Shown here piece by piece: positions 50,690 through 61,143 of a stretch of 64,000 nucleotides of DNA. Origin of the DNA: Paraburkholderia podalyriae (GTDB lineage: Bacteria > Pseudomonadota > Gammaproteobacteria > Burkholderiales > Burkholderiaceae); NCBI RefSeq assembly GCF_014397785.1, contig NZ_VZQQ01000006.1, forward strand, positions 240,359-304,358, read 5' to 3'. Both the position numbers and the translations under genes were made by a program. The number at the start of each line of letters is the position of its first letter. The first letter of the stretch is position 1. The notes beneath the pieces were generated by a model. It worked only from the letters and a program-made list of their open reading frames with translations. It was not told the DNA's origin and made no database searches.

Positions 50690-52271
50690 CGAAGTCGTAG
50701 AACTGTCGCGGCTCCAGTTCGCCATCACGGCGCTTTATCACTTTCTGTTCGTGCCGCTGACGCTCGGCCTCGCCTGGCTGCTCGTCATCATGGAGTCGGT
50801 CTATGTGATGACCGGCAAGCAGATCTACAAGGACATGACGCAGTTCTGGGGCAAGCTGTTCGGCATCAACTTTGCGATGGGCGTCGCGACCGGCCTCACG
50901 CTCGAGTTTCAGTTCGGCACCAACTGGGCTTATTACTCGCATTATGTCGGCGACATTTTCGGTGTGCCGCTAGCCGTCGAAGGGCTGATGGCGTTCTTCC
51001 TCGAATCGACGTTCGTCGGTCTGTTCTTCTTCGGCTGGAACAGATTGTCAAAAGTCCAGCATCTGATTGTCACGTTCTGTGTCGCGCTCGGTTCGAACCT
51101 GTCGGCGCTATGGATTCTGATTGCCAACGGCTGGATGAATAATCCGGTCGGCGCGAAGTTCAACTACCAGACGATGCGCATGGAGCTCGACAGCATCGGC
51201 GCGGTGATCTTCAATCCGGTCGCGCAGGTGAAGTTCGTGCATACGGTGTCGGCCGGCTATGTGACCGCGGCGATGTTCGTGCTCGGCGTGTCGTCGTGGT
51301 ATCTGTTGAAGCGCCGCGACACCGAGTTCGCGCTGCGCTCGTTCGCAATCGCCGCCGGCTTCGGCCTCGCGTCGGCACTGTGCGTGATCGTGCTCGGCGA
51401 CGAATCCGGCTATCGCACCGGTGAAGTCCAGCAGATCAAGCTCGCCGCGATCGAATCCGAATGGGAGACCGCGCCCGCGCCGGCACCGTTCACGGTATTC
51501 GGTATTCCAAACCAAAAGGAGCAACGCACCGACTACGCGATCCGTGTGCCGTACGCGCTCGGCATCATCGCCACCCGCTCGCTCAACGAACCCGTGGTCG
51601 GCCTGCGCGACCTGATCGCCGAAAACGAAGGTCGCATCAAGGACGGCATGCTCGCCTATTCGGCGTTGCAGCGGTTGAAGGGCGGCGACTCCAGCGACGA
51701 GGCGCATGCCGCCTTCGACAAGTACAAGGACGATCTCGGCTACGCCCTGCTGCTCAAGCAGTTCACGCCGAACGTCACCGACGCGACGCCAGTCCAGATC
51801 GCCGCCGCGGCAAGAGCCACGGTTCCGCCGGTGCTGCCGCTGTTCTTCTCGTTTCGCATGATGGTCGGCCTTGGGCTGCTGTTCCTCGCGACCTTCGTGC
51901 TCGCATTCTGGTTCTGCGCGCAGCGCACGCTGCTGCTCGAAAAGCGCCGTTGGTTCCTGCGCTGGGCGGTCATAGCGATTCCGCTGCCGTGGCTCGCCGC
52001 CGAGCTCGGCTGGATCGTCGCCGAAATGGGCCGCCAGCCGTGGAGCATCGCGGGCATTCTGCCGACCAACCTGGCCGTGTCGACGCTGACGCCGCGCGAT
52101 CTGTATCTGAGCATCGGCGGCTTCGTGCTGTTCTACACGGCGCTGTTCGTCATCGAGATCATGCTGATGTTCAAGTACGCGCGGCTCGGCCCCTCGTCGC
52201 TGCATACGGGCCGCTATCACCACGAGAACGAACAGCCGGTGACGCGGCCACTGTCGAACACGGCAGCATGA
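50679..52271 (+). CDS. cydA: Cytochrome bd ubiquinol oxidase subunit I
   Basis: The 530-residue subunit carries the heme b558, b595 and d sites. Conserved features include [20 protein letters not shown] near the N-terminus, the Q-loop region (residues 250-320) and the quinol-linked GRQPW motif in [11 protein letters not shown]. The start at ATG 50679 is taken for GAGGTGA just upstream; a GTG at 50670 is the other option. It oxidises quinol and reduces O2 at high affinity. Confidence 0.95.
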   Translation: MPVSEVVELSRLQFAITALYHFLFVPLTLGLAWLLVIMESVYVMTGKQIYKDMTQFWGKLFGINFAMGVATGLTLEFQFGTNWAYYSHYVGDIFGVPLAVEGLMAFFLESTFVGLFFFGWNRLSKVQHLIVTFCVALGSNLSALWILIANGWMNNPVGAKFNYQTMRMELDSIGAVIFNPVAQVKFVHTVSAGYVTAAMFVLGVSSWYLLKRRDTEFALRSFAIAAGFGLASALCVIVLGDESGYRTGEVQQIKLAAIESEWETAPAPAPFTVFGIPNQKEQRTDYAIRVPYALGIIATRSLNEPVVGLRDLIAENEGRIKDGMLAYSALQRLKGGDSSDEAHAAFDKYKDDLGYALLLKQFTPNVTDATPVQIAAAARATVPPVLPLFFSFRMMVGLGLLFLATFVLAFWFCAQRTLLLEKRRWFLRWAVIAIPLPWLAAELGWIVAEMGRQPWSIAGILPTNLAVSTLTPRDLYLSIGGFVLFYTALFVIEIMLMFKYARLGPSSLHTGRYHHENEQPVTRPLSNTAA

Positions 52272-52305
52272 CGCACCGCTACACCGCCTCGGAGGAGAAA
52301 CCCAT

Positions 52306-53442
52306 ATGGATTACGCAGCCCTCAAACTGATCTGGTGGGTCTTGATAGGGGTACTGCTGATCGGCTTCGCGCTCACCGACGGCTTCGACATGGGCGCGGC
52401 GATCCTGCTGCCGTTCATCGCCAAAACGGACTCCGAGCGCCGCATCGTCGTGAACACGGTCGGCGCAACATGGGAAGGCAACCAGGTCTGGTTCGTGACC
52501 GCGGCGGCCGCGATGTTCGCCGCGTGGCCGCTCGCCTACGCGGCATCCTTCTCGGGCTTCTACTTCGCAATGCTGCTCGTGCTGTTCGCGCTGTTCTTCC
52601 GCCCGGTCGGCTTCGACTATCGCGGCAAGCGCGAGGATCCGCGCTGGCGCAACGCGTGGGACTGGGGCCTCTTTATCGGCGGCTTCGTACCGGCGCTCGT
52701 GATCGGCATCGCGTTCGGCAATCTGCTGCAAGGCGTGCCGTTCTCGTTCGATACCGACCTGCGCGTCACCTATCACGGCAGCTTCTTTGGCCTGCTCAAT
52801 CCGTTCGCGTTACTGACGGGTCTCGTCAGCGCGTCGATGCTGGCCGCGCACGGCGCCGCGTTCGTCAAGTGGAAAACCGATGGCGTGGTTCACGAGCGCG
52901 CGTCGAAGGCGCTGCGGCTCGCGGCGCTGTGCGCGGTGGTGCTGTTCCTCGTCGCGGGCGCGCTCGTCGCGACGATGATCGGCGGCTATCAGATCGTCGA
53001 TGCGCCGCCGCTCGACGCCGTCTCCAATCCGTTGATGAAGACCGTGATCGGCGCGCCGGGTTTGTGGCTGACCAACTACGCGCTTTATCCGTGGATGGTG
53101 ATGGCGCCGCTCGCGGCTCTCGTCGGCGGGGTGCTCGCGGCGCTGCTCGCGCGTTCGCGCTTCGAGGCGACGGCGTTTCTGTCGACGTCGCTGATGATCG
53201 TCGGCGTGATCTTGACCACTGGCTTCTCGATGTTCCCGTTCATCATGCCTTCGTCGCTCGACGGCCGCAGCAGCCTGACCCTGTGGGATTCGGCGTCGAG
53301 CCGCATGACGCTCGAGATCATGCTGTTCGCGGTGATCGTGTTCCTGCCGGTCATCCTGCTCTATACGGGCTGGGTGTATCGGGTGATGCGCGGCAAGGTG
53401 ACCGCCGCGGCGATCGAGGAAAACCATCATTCGATGTATTGA
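52306..53442 (+). CDS. cydB: Cytochrome bd ubiquinol oxidase subunit II
   Basis: The 378-residue protein has about eight membrane helices and begins [25 protein letters not shown], with the conserved TDGFDMG motif. It pairs with CydA. GGAGGAG precedes ATG 52306. No CydX-like small ORF follows; the bidirectional terminator at 53498 comes next. Confidence 0.95.
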   Translation: MDYAALKLIWWVLIGVLLIGFALTDGFDMGAAILLPFIAKTDSERRIVVNTVGATWEGNQVWFVTAAAAMFAAWPLAYAASFSGFYFAMLLVLFALFFRPVGFDYRGKREDPRWRNAWDWGLFIGGFVPALVIGIAFGNLLQGVPFSFDTDLRVTYHGSFFGLLNPFALLTGLVSASMLAAHGAAFVKWKTDGVVHERASKALRLAALCAVVLFLVAGALVATMIGGYQIVDAPPLDAVSNPLMKTVIGAPGLWLTNYALYPWMVMAPLAALVGGVLAALLARSRFEATAFLSTSLMIVGVILTTGFSMFPFIMPSSLDGRSSLTLWDSASSRMTLEIMLFAVIVFLPVILLYTGWVYRVMRGKVTAAAIEENHHSMY

Positions 53443-53497
53443 GCGGCACTGCCACAGCGGGCGATTCGCCAGGCGCCACGCGTTGCGCGTCAACGCG

Positions 53498-53528
53498 AAA
53501 GCGGCACCTTGGAACAAGGTGCCGCTTT
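53498..53528. terminator. Bidirectional terminator between cydB and nagE
   Basis: A 13-bp stem (53498-53510 with 53516-53528) with a five-base loop separates convergent cydB and nagE; T- and A-rich flanks are modest. Confidence 0.85.
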
Positions 53529-53586
53529 GTTATTGCCGTGCTGTGATCGCTGCGCGACTCAACAGCGCTGCACAGCCATCAACCGA

Positions 53587-55401
53587 TCACGCCGGCACCG
53601 GCGCCGCGCCCCCGCCGCCTTGCGATGACAGTCGCCCGGCCAGCTTCTGCGCATAGCGCTGCGCGGCTTCGCCGACGACGACATGGAACGTGTCCGTCGA
53701 TACCCACGCGGTATCGAGCGTCGCGAGGCGCTGACGATCGACCGCCGACGGATCGCGCACGACCACTCGCAGACGCGTCGCCGCGGCCGCATCGAGCGAC
53801 ACCACGTTGCCCGCGCCGCCGAACACGGCGATCCAGCGCAGCGGATCGGGATCGAGCGGACCGCCTTGCGCGTCGTGAGCGTGCGCGGCGTTTTGCGCGA
53901 CCGGCGCGGCCGCGGTAGCTGCCGGAGCAGCAGCTGGCGCCGACACGGCAGCAGCACCCGCCGCCTTCACCGCGCTACCCTCACCCTGCGCGATCGCCGT
54001 ACGCATCTCATCGGCGATGATGTCCGCCTCGGGTCCGATGATCACCTGCACGTTGTTCGCGCCACGCTTGAGCACGCCGCGCGCGCCGATCGACTTCAGC
54101 TCGCTGTCGGAGACCTTGTTCGCATCGACGACCGACAAACGCAGACGCGTCGTGCACGCATCCACGACCGACAGATTCGCCGCGCCACCGAGCGCCGCGA
54201 TATAACGCTGCGCACGCGGCACGGCCGCACCGGCCGCCGGCGCGACGAAACCACCGGCCGCGAACGACTCGACCTGCTCGTCGGCAGCGGCGGGCTCACG
54301 GCCCGGCGTCGCCATGTTGAACTTGCGGATGAAGAAGCGGAACAGACCGTAGTACAGGACCGAGTACACGACGCCGATCGGAATCGCCCACCAGCCCTTG
54401 GTCGACAGACCGAAGTTCAGCACGTAGTCGATGAAGCCCGCCGAGAACGTGAAGCCGAGGTGAATCCCGAGCGCCGAGCAGATCGCGAGCGACAGCCCCG
54501 TCAGCAGCGCGTGGATCGCATACAGCACCGGCGCGAGGAACATGAAGCTGAACTCGATCGGCTCGGTGACACCGGTCAGGAACGACGTGAGCGCCATCGA
54601 GAACAGCAGGCCGAACACCATCGCGCGACGCTCCTTCGGCGCCTCGTGATACATCGCGAGACATGCGGCCGGCAGGCCGAACATCATCACCGGGAAGAAG
54701 CCGGTCATGAAGGTGCCCGCGGTCGAGTCGCCCGCGAAGAAGCGGTGCAGGTCTCCCGTGACCGGCGCGCCGCCCGCCGGCGTGAAGGTGCCGAACACGA
54801 ACCACGTCAGCGAGTTAAGGATGTGATGCAAGCCCGTGACCAGCAGCAGCCGGTTCAGCACGCCGAACACGAACGCGCCGAGTGCGCCTGCCGTCGTGAG
54901 CCAGTGGCCGGCCACGTCGATTGCGTTCTGCACCGGCTCCCACACGTGGCCGAATACGATGCCTAGCCCCACGCACACCACGCCTGTCACGATCGGCACG
55001 AAGCGTTTGCCGCCGAAGAACGCGAGGTAGTCGGGCAGCTTGATGTCCTTGTAGCGGTTGTACAGCAGCCCCGCGACGATCCCGGCGATGATCCCCGACA
55101 GCACGCCCATGTTGAGCTTGTCGTTGATGTCCTTCATCACCGCGATCTGCACCAGATAGCCGATCGCCCCGGCGAGACCGGCGACGCCGTTATTGTCTTT
55201 CGCGAAGCCGACCGCCACGCCGATCGCGAACAAGAGCGGCAGGTTGTCGAAGATCGCGCCGCCCGCATCGGCGATCATCTTGATGTTGAACACGTCGGGC
55301 TGCCCGAGCCGCAGCAGCAGGCCGGCAACCGGTAGTACCGCGATCGGCAGCATCAGCGCGCGTCCCAGGCGCTGAATCTTCAGAAACGGATTTCCATCCA
55401 T
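53587..55401 (-). CDS. nagE: PTS N-acetylglucosamine transporter EIICB with a second, degenerate EIIB
   Basis: The 604-residue protein has an EIIC domain (residues 1-365, the GlcNAc/glucose-type pattern MDGNPFLKIQRLGRALMLPI, LHHILNSLTWF), an EIIB domain with the active Cys416 in VVDACTTRLRL, and a second EIIB-like domain (about residues 505-590) where the Cys position is Ala540 in LDAAAATRLR. The two EIIB domains are joined by an Ala-rich linker. It takes up and phosphorylates GlcNAc to GlcNAc-6P. The start at 55401 has GGAG upstream. It is the last gene of the nag operon. Confidence 0.93.
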   Translation of the reverse strand: MDGNPFLKIQRLGRALMLPIAVLPVAGLLLRLGQPDVFNIKMIADAGGAIFDNLPLLFAIGVAVGFAKDNNGVAGLAGAIGYLVQIAVMKDINDKLNMGVLSGIIAGIVAGLLYNRYKDIKLPDYLAFFGGKRFVPIVTGVVCVGLGIVFGHVWEPVQNAIDVAGHWLTTAGALGAFVFGVLNRLLLVTGLHHILNSLTWFVFGTFTPAGGAPVTGDLHRFFAGDSTAGTFMTGFFPVMMFGLPAACLAMYHEAPKERRAMVFGLLFSMALTSFLTGVTEPIEFSFMFLAPVLYAIHALLTGLSLAICSALGIHLGFTFSAGFIDYVLNFGLSTKGWWAIPIGVVYSVLYYGLFRFFIRKFNMATPGREPAAADEQVESFAAGGFVAPAAGAAVPRAQRYIAALGGAANLSVVDACTTRLRLSVVDANKVSDSELKSIGARGVLKRGANNVQVIIGPEADIIADEMRTAIAQGEGSAVKAAGAAAVSAPAAAPAATAAAPVAQNAAHAHDAQGGPLDPDPLRWIAVFGGAGNVVSLDAAAATRLRVVVRDPSAVDRQRLATLDTAWVSTDTFHVVVGEAAQRYAQKLAGRLSSQGGGGAAPVPA

Positions 55402-55533
55402 CGGTATCTCCAATTTTGTCTCGTAGGGGTACGGCTTGGGGGAGTGGTGCAGCAATGCAGTGAATCGTGTCGCGCGCGCGGGCAGACGTGCTGCCGTGCG
55501 CGCGGCGTGCGGGTCTTTGAGTTCGTTAATTTT

Positions 55534-58113
55534 TCAATCGAGCGGCCACGTGGCGCGGCTCGTGGCTCTGACCGCCTGCGCGGAGTCGAGCGCGAGCGCA
55601 TCGCGGGCACGCTGGCGGCACAGTTGATAGTCGAGCGTGCGCACGCGTGCCTTGATGCCGGGCACCGACACCGGATCGACCGACAACTCGGTCACGCCGA
55701 GGCCGACGAGCAGCGGCATCGCCAGCGGGTCGCCGGCGAGCGCGCCGCATACGCCGACCCATTTACCATGCTTCGCGGCACCTTCGACGGTCGCCGCGAT
55801 CAGGCGCAGCACCGCCGGATGCAGGCCGTCCGCCTGCGCCGCGAGATCGGGCTGGCAGCGGTCCATCGCGAGCGTGTATTGCGTCAGGTCGTTGGTGCCG
55901 ATCGACAGGAAATCAGCGTGCTGCGCGAGCTGATCGGCGAGCAATGCAGCCGACGGCACTTCGATCATCACGCCCACTTCGATCGGCTCGGTACTACCCG
56001 CTTCGCGTGCGAGCTCGTCGATACGCTTGCGGATGCGGATCAGTTCGCCGGCATCGGTGACCATCGGCAGCAGGATGCGCACGGCGCCGGCTGGACGCAC
56101 GGCGAGCAGGCCACGCAGCTGGTCGTCGAGCAGATCGGGGCGAACCTGCGCGAGGCGCACGCCGCGCAGGCCGAGCGCGGGGTTCGGCTCGGGCGGCAGC
56201 GTCAGATAATCGACTTCCTTGTCCGCGCCGACGTCGAGCGTGCGGATGATCGCGGTGCGGCCGCGCAACGCATCGACGATCGCCTGATAGCTGTGGCGAT
56301 GCTCGTCCGCGCTCGGTGCGGCCGGGCGGTGGATGAACAGCAGCTCGGTGCGCAGCAGTCCGACCGCGTCGGCGCCGTTGTCGATGGCGACCGTCGCGTC
56401 GTCGAGTGTGGCGATGTTGGCGGCCACCTCGATCGCGCGGCCGTCGGAGGTCGCGGCTGCCTGCTGCGACGTGCGGCGATTCGCTTCGCGCACGTCGGCG
56501 AGGCGGCTGCATTCGCGGCGCGCACGTTCGACGTCGAGTTCGGTCGGCGCGAATTCGAGCCGGCCCGTGCTCGCATGCACCACCACCTGAGTGCCCTCGG
56601 GTATCGCGTGCAACGCGTCGCCGACCGCGACCAGCGCCGGAATACCCGCCTGACGCGCGAGAATCGCCGCGTGCGAGGTCGCGCCGCCACGTGCCATCAC
56701 AAGCCCGGTGACGCGCGTGCGATCGAGCGACGACAGATCCGACGGCGTGAATTCGTCGGCCGCGAGCACCGCCTCGTCTGGCAGCGTGCGGGCCGCGCTG
56801 CTGGTGTAGCCGAGCGCGCGCTGCACGCGCTTTTCGATGTCGCGTAGATCGCCGGCACGCTCGGCCAGCAACGCGTCCTCCACGTTACTGAGGATTCCGA
56901 TTTGCGCGCGGATCGCCTCGCGCCACGCAAAACCGGCGCTCTTGCCGAGGCTGATCAGATCGCGCGCGGCGTCGAGCAGCGTCGGATCTTCGAGCAGCAC
57001 ACGATGCACCGCGAATATCCCCGCCTCGCCGACCGCGCCGCGTTGCGACGCATCGCGCACGATCGTGTCGAGATCGGCGTCGACGGTCGCGATCGCCTTG
57101 TCGAGCAGACGGCTCTCCGCCGCCGGCGTGCCGCTCGCCTGCTCCGGCGGATCGAGATCCGCGTCGTCCCAGCGCACCAGCTTGCCCAGCGCGACGCCCG
57201 GCGCCGCGCACACGCCAGCGAGCGTATTCGGCGCGAGCGGCTCGCCCGCAGCGGGCGCCGCAACGACTGCCGCCGCTGTTGTCGCTTGCCGCGCCGGCTT
57301 CTGCTCGCGCATCTGCTCGACCTCGCCATGCGCTTCGCGCGTCAGTTCGTCAGCGATTGCATCGACCGCCGCCTGCGCCTGCGGACCGACGCCGAGCAGC
57401 TCTATGCTCGCGCCTTCGCCGGCACCGAGTCCCAGCAGACCCACTACGCTTTCGATCGGCGCCTTGCGCCCGTCGTAGCGCACCTCGACGCGCGCGTCGA
57501 AGCCGCGCGCCGCTTCACGCGCTCGCGCCGCGGGCCGCGCATGCAAGCCGCCCGCGTGCGTCAGCGTGACCTGCCGACGCGCTTCGTCCATGATGTGCGC
57601 AGCGCTCGCCTCGCGCACCGCGTCGTGGCTGACGCCCTCGCGCGCGCGCAGCACCAGCAGCGGCGTTTCGCCGGCCTTCGCGTGGCCGGCCGGTGCACGC
57701 TCGATGATCTCGAACGCATCCGAATTCGCAATCGCGATGACCGACACGAGGCTCGGCGCATTGAGCGCGATCTGATCCTGATCGAACTCGATCAGCACGT
57801 CGCCGACGTGCACGTGCGCGCCCTGCCCGACCATCGGCGCAAAACCCTTGCCGTTCAGCCCGACCGTGTCGATACCGATATGCAGCAGAATCTGCGCGCC
57901 TTCGGCGCTCTCGAGCGTCACCGCATGGCCGGTGCGCGCCAGATGCGTGACGACGCCGTCGCATGGCGCGACGAGCCGGCCCTCGAGCGGATCGACGCCG
58001 ATGCCGTCGCCGAACATGCCGCCCGAAAACACCGGGTCCGGCACGTTCGCGAGTGGCACGACCGGGCCGGTCAGCGGTGCAAGCAAAACAATGTGATCTT
58101 CGGAATGGCTCAT
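55534..58113 (-). CDS. PTS multiphosphoryl fusion: EIIA (Glc type)-HPr-EI
   Basis: The 859-residue protein joins three PTS modules. Residues 1-160 are an EIIA-Glc-like domain (LLHIGIDTVGL, active His78), residues about 175-265 an HPr domain (GGLHARPA, His191), and about 295-859 an Enzyme I (GGATSHAAILAR, His481; C-terminal PEP-binding domain with LSIGTNDLTQY). It moves phosphate from PEP to the EIIB of NagE. The start at 58113 is taken for the EIIA start MSHSEDHIVLLAPL; in-frame codons at 58140 and 58146 are possible. It is a dedicated phosphorelay for the GlcNAc operon. Confidence 0.93.
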   Translation of the reverse strand: MSHSEDHIVLLAPLTGPVVPLANVPDPVFSGGMFGDGIGVDPLEGRLVAPCDGVVTHLARTGHAVTLESAEGAQILLHIGIDTVGLNGKGFAPMVGQGAHVHVGDVLIEFDQDQIALNAPSLVSVIAIANSDAFEIIERAPAGHAKAGETPLLVLRAREGVSHDAVREASAAHIMDEARRQVTLTHAGGLHARPAARAREAARGFDARVEVRYDGRKAPIESVVGLLGLGAGEGASIELLGVGPQAQAAVDAIADELTREAHGEVEQMREQKPARQATTAAAVVAAPAAGEPLAPNTLAGVCAAPGVALGKLVRWDDADLDPPEQASGTPAAESRLLDKAIATVDADLDTIVRDASQRGAVGEAGIFAVHRVLLEDPTLLDAARDLISLGKSAGFAWREAIRAQIGILSNVEDALLAERAGDLRDIEKRVQRALGYTSSAARTLPDEAVLAADEFTPSDLSSLDRTRVTGLVMARGGATSHAAILARQAGIPALVAVGDALHAIPEGTQVVVHASTGRLEFAPTELDVERARRECSRLADVREANRRTSQQAAATSDGRAIEVAANIATLDDATVAIDNGADAVGLLRTELLFIHRPAAPSADEHRHSYQAIVDALRGRTAIIRTLDVGADKEVDYLTLPPEPNPALGLRGVRLAQVRPDLLDDQLRGLLAVRPAGAVRILLPMVTDAGELIRIRKRIDELAREAGSTEPIEVGVMIEVPSAALLADQLAQHADFLSIGTNDLTQYTLAMDRCQPDLAAQADGLHPAVLRLIAATVEGAAKHGKWVGVCGALAGDPLAMPLLVGLGVTELSVDPVSVPGIKARVRTLDYQLCRQRARDALALDSAQAVRATSRATWPLD

Positions 58114-58151
58114 CAGATTTGACTTCTCGACACGTCGCATCGTCATTCTCG

Positions 58152-59159
58152 TCAGTGAGTTTCGGTGACTTTGTTCAGATGGCGTGGCGCGTCGGGATTG
58201 CGCCCGCGCGCGGCGGCAAGGTCCGCGGCCATCACGTAAAAGGACAGGATGGCCGCGATCGGATCGAGCGCCGCGTGGGCGGTGGCGACGAGCGGCAGCG
58301 AAGCTTCCTCGATGTCGTCCGGCGCCGCGAGCAGCACGCGCGCGCCGCGCGCGCGCATGTCGTGCGCGAGTTGCAGCAGACCGGCCTGCTCCGGTCCGCG
58401 CGGCGCGAACACGAGCAGTGGATAGTCGCGGTCGATCAGCTCCATCGGACCATGACGCACTTCCGCGCTCGAAAACGCTTCGGCCTGAATGCCGGAGGTT
58501 TCCTTCAGCTTCAGCGCGGCTTCCTGCGCGATCGCGAGGCCAAGGCCGCGGCCAATCACGATCATCCGCTCGATGCCGCGCAACTCCTTCACGGCCATCG
58601 ACCAGTCGAGCCGGCCCGCGCGTTCCAGCGCATCGGGCAGCGCGCTCAGTCCGCCGAGCAGCTCGGCGTCGTTCTGCCAATGCGCGACCAGCTGCGCGGA
58701 GATCGACAGCATCGCGATATAGCTCTTGGTCGCCGCGACGCTCAGTTCGGGACCGGCGACGAGCGGCAGATGCCACTCGCACGCGTCGGCGAGCGGCGAC
58801 GACGGCGCGTTCACGGCGGCGACCGTCAATGCGCCGGCCGCGCGCAGCGCGTTCATGGTGCCGACGAGGTCGGGGCTTTTGCCCGATTGCGAAAACGCGA
58901 GCGCAAGCTGATCGCGCACCTGCAGCGGCGCCTGCTGCAGCGTCGCGACCGACATCGGCAGCGACGCGACCGGCACGCCGAGGCGGCTCATCGTCAGGGA
59001 CGCAAAGTAGCTGGCGGCATGGTCCGAGCTGCCGCGCGCGACCGTCAGCGCGACATGGCGCGGCTGTTGCGCGAGCGTCGCGGCGAGCGCCGCGACGCGC
59101 GAGGTGTCCTTGAGCTGCTCAGCGACCGTTGCGGCGGACGCGAGCGCTTCCTTAAGCAT
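58152..59159 (-). CDS. SIS-type glucosamine-6-phosphate deaminase (NagB-II)
   Basis: The 335-residue protein has two SIS sugar-isomerase domains (TVARGSSDHAASYFASL near residue 45 and the second around VIGRGLGLAIAQEAALKLKE), like the isomerase half of GlmS but without the glutaminase. The role in a nag operon is deamination of GlcN-6P to fructose 6-phosphate. ATG 59159 overlaps the end of nagA; GGAG is rather far upstream, and a longer start at 59186 is possible. Confidence 0.88.
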   Translation of the reverse strand: MLKEALASAATVAEQLKDTSRVAALAATLAQQPRHVALTVARGSSDHAASYFASLTMSRLGVPVASLPMSVATLQQAPLQVRDQLALAFSQSGKSPDLVGTMNALRAAGALTVAAVNAPSSPLADACEWHLPLVAGPELSVAATKSYIAMLSISAQLVAHWQNDAELLGGLSALPDALERAGRLDWSMAVKELRGIERMIVIGRGLGLAIAQEAALKLKETSGIQAEAFSSAEVRHGPMELIDRDYPLLVFAPRGPEQAGLLQLAHDMRARGARVLLAAPDDIEEASLPLVATAHAALDPIAAILSFYVMAADLAAARGRNPDAPRHLNKVTETH

Positions 59160-60255
59160 ATTCGACAATGGCCTCTCCTTCGACATAGGTCGCGCTCAGC
59201 GCCAGCTCGCGATCGAATACGACAACGTCGGCCCACGCACCGCGCGCGATGCGGCCGCGGTCCTCGATGGCGAGATAGTCGGCGGCGTAACGCGACAAAC
59301 GGTGGGATACATCGGCGATCGGCAGGCCGATCGAAACAAGATTGCGCAGCGCCTGATCCATCGTCAGCGTGCTGCCCGCGAGCGTGCCGTCTGCCAGACG
59401 TACGCCGCCGAGGCACTTGGTCACGTGCTGGCTGCCGAGGCGATATTCGCCGTCGGGCATGCCGGTGGCCGACGTGCTGTCCGTCACCACGTACAGGCGC
59501 GGAATCGCGCGCAGAGCGGCGCGGATCGCGCCGGGATGCACGTGCAGCAGGTCGGGAATGATTTCCGCGTATTCGGCGTGCGCGAGCGCGGCGCCGACCA
59601 GACCAGGGTTGCGGTGATGCAGCGGCGACATGGCGTTGAACAGATGCGTGAAACCGCACGCGCCGTGCTTTAGCGCGGCGACCGCGTCGTCGTAGGTGCC
59701 GAGCGAATGGCCGAGCTGCACGCGTACGCCGCGCGCCGCCATCTCAGAGATGATCTCCATGTGGCCGGCGATCTCGGGCGCAAGCGTGACCACGCGGATC
59801 GGCGCGATCGACAGATACTTGAGCACCTCGTCCATCACCGCCGATACCGCCGCGTCGGGCTGAGCGCCGAGCTTGCCGGGGTTGATGTACGGCCCTTCCA
59901 GATGCACGCCAAGCACGCGCGCGCAGCCCGGCGTGCGCACGCGGGTGACGTTGCCGAGCCCGGCCACCACGTTCATCAGTTCGTCGCGCGGCGCGGTCAT
60001 CGTCGTCGCGAGCAGGCTCGTGGTGCCATAGCGCGCATGCGTGCGCGTGATCGTTTCGATCGCGTCGCCGGCCTCCATCACGTCGGCGCCGCCGCCGCCA
60101 TGCACGTGCAGATCGATGAAGCCGGGCAGGATGTACGGTGCGTCGTTCGTCGATGGATCGGCGCGCTCGCCGGACAGCGCCGTGATGCGGCCGTTTTCGT
60201 ATTCGAGCGTGCCGTGGATCCACCCTTCGGTGGTGAGTATGTTTCCGGTCAGCAT
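59152..60255 (-). CDS. nagA: N-acetylglucosamine-6-phosphate deacetylase
   Basis: The 367-residue amidohydrolase removes the acetyl group from GlcNAc-6P. Metal and catalytic regions are PGFIDLHVHGGGGADV near residue 45, HLEGPYIN, the GHSLGTYDDAVAALKHGACG block, and HLFNAMSPL with the catalytic Asp in VVTDSTSATG. The start at 60255 follows an AGAGAG site. It lies between nagR and nagB-II in the operon. Confidence 0.95.
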   Translation of the reverse strand: MLTGNILTTEGWIHGTLEYENGRITALSGERADPSTNDAPYILPGFIDLHVHGGGGADVMEAGDAIETITRTHARYGTTSLLATTMTAPRDELMNVVAGLGNVTRVRTPGCARVLGVHLEGPYINPGKLGAQPDAAVSAVMDEVLKYLSIAPIRVVTLAPEIAGHMEIISEMAARGVRVQLGHSLGTYDDAVAALKHGACGFTHLFNAMSPLHHRNPGLVGAALAHAEYAEIIPDLLHVHPGAIRAALRAIPRLYVVTDSTSATGMPDGEYRLGSQHVTKCLGGVRLADGTLAGSTLTMDQALRNLVSIGLPIADVSHRLSRYAADYLAIEDRGRIARGAWADVVVFDRELALSATYVEGEAIVEYA

Positions 60256-60330
60256 GAGTCTCTCTGGTGCGTGATACGGATGCGGCAAATGTGCGTCCGC
60301 CGGACTTGCGGCCGACGCGGACCGCGCAAT

Positions 60331-61065
60331 TCAGGTGCGCAATTCAGCGACGAAGTCGTAGTAGTCGTCCCGGCAATAGGTGTCGGTCAGCTCGATCGCG
60401 CGCTGATCCGCGCTGTAGCCGATACGGGTAATGACCAGCAACGCGGTGCGCGGTTCGATGTCCATCAGTGCGGCGATTTCGCTCGACGCGTTGACCGCGC
60501 GAAAGTGCTGCAACGCGCGCACGACCGCCGCGCCGCGTTGCTCGAGATAGCTGTACAGCGAGTCGCCGATCACGAGCGGATCGGGCACGATCGCGACCGG
60601 CAGCGCCGAATGCTCGACCGCCATCACGATGCCGTCCGCGCGCCGCAGCCGCCGCAGGCTCGTGACGGCCGCGCCCGGTGACAGGCCGAGGTGCAGCAGC
60701 TCGTCGCGGTTGGCGGCGCGCACGTCGCGTTCGAGCCACACCGAATCCGGGCGGAAACCGCGCTGCTGCATCTTCTTCGTGAAGCCGGTGAGACGCGACA
60801 GCGGATCCTCGACGCGCGGCGTGATGAAGCTGCCCGCGCCGCGCGAGCGCCGAATCAACCCCTGCTCGACCAGCAGCTCGATCGCCTTGCGCGCGGTGAT
60901 GCGCGACACGCCGATAGCGTCGGACAGCGTGCGTTCGGAGGGCAGCGCCTCGCCGGCCGACCAGACGCCGCAATGGATCGCCGTCGCCAGGTTGCGCGCG
61001 AGTTGCAGGTAGAGCGGCGTGACGTTGCGCACGTCAGGCATCAATGCGGACCAGCGAGTTTCCAT
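60331..61065 (-). CDS. nagR: GntR/HutC-family regulator of the GlcNAc operon
   Basis: The 244-residue protein has an N-terminal winged helix (GEALPSERTLSDAIGVSRITARKAIELLVEQGLI, GntR type) and a UTRA effector domain (residues 90-244) that binds phosphosugars in this family. GGAG precedes ATG 61065. It heads the nag operon and is expressed from the promoter at 61116-61143; it is a likely repressor controlled by GlcN-6P or GlcNAc-6P, inferred from family and place. Confidence 0.9.
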   Translation of the reverse strand: METRWSALMPDVRNVTPLYLQLARNLATAIHCGVWSAGEALPSERTLSDAIGVSRITARKAIELLVEQGLIRRSRGAGSFITPRVEDPLSRLTGFTKKMQQRGFRPDSVWLERDVRAANRDELLHLGLSPGAAVTSLRRLRRADGIVMAVEHSALPVAIVPDPLVIGDSLYSYLEQRGAAVVRALQHFRAVNASSEIAALMDIEPRTALLVITRIGYSADQRAIELTDTYCRDDYYDFVAELRT

Positions 61066-61115
61066 AGGGCTCCAAGGACGCCGCGAGCAGCACGGCCTAG
61101 GAAAACTGAGAGCCC

Positions 61116-61143
61116 ATTATATAACCAACATAATACCAGTCAA
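61116..61143 (-). promoter_or_regulatory. Strong sigma-70-type promoter of nagR-nagA operon
   Basis: On the minus strand TTGACT (61143-61138) and TATAAT (61121-61116) are separated by 16 bases. The spacer and flanks contain ATACCA/TGGT half-sites at 61133-61139 and 61149-61152, so the regulator may bind over the promoter. Confidence 0.8.

Noticed and set aside
53443..53497. CydX-like small ORF after cydB
   Set aside because: No start-plus-ribosome-site-plus-helix pattern is found between cydB and the terminator.
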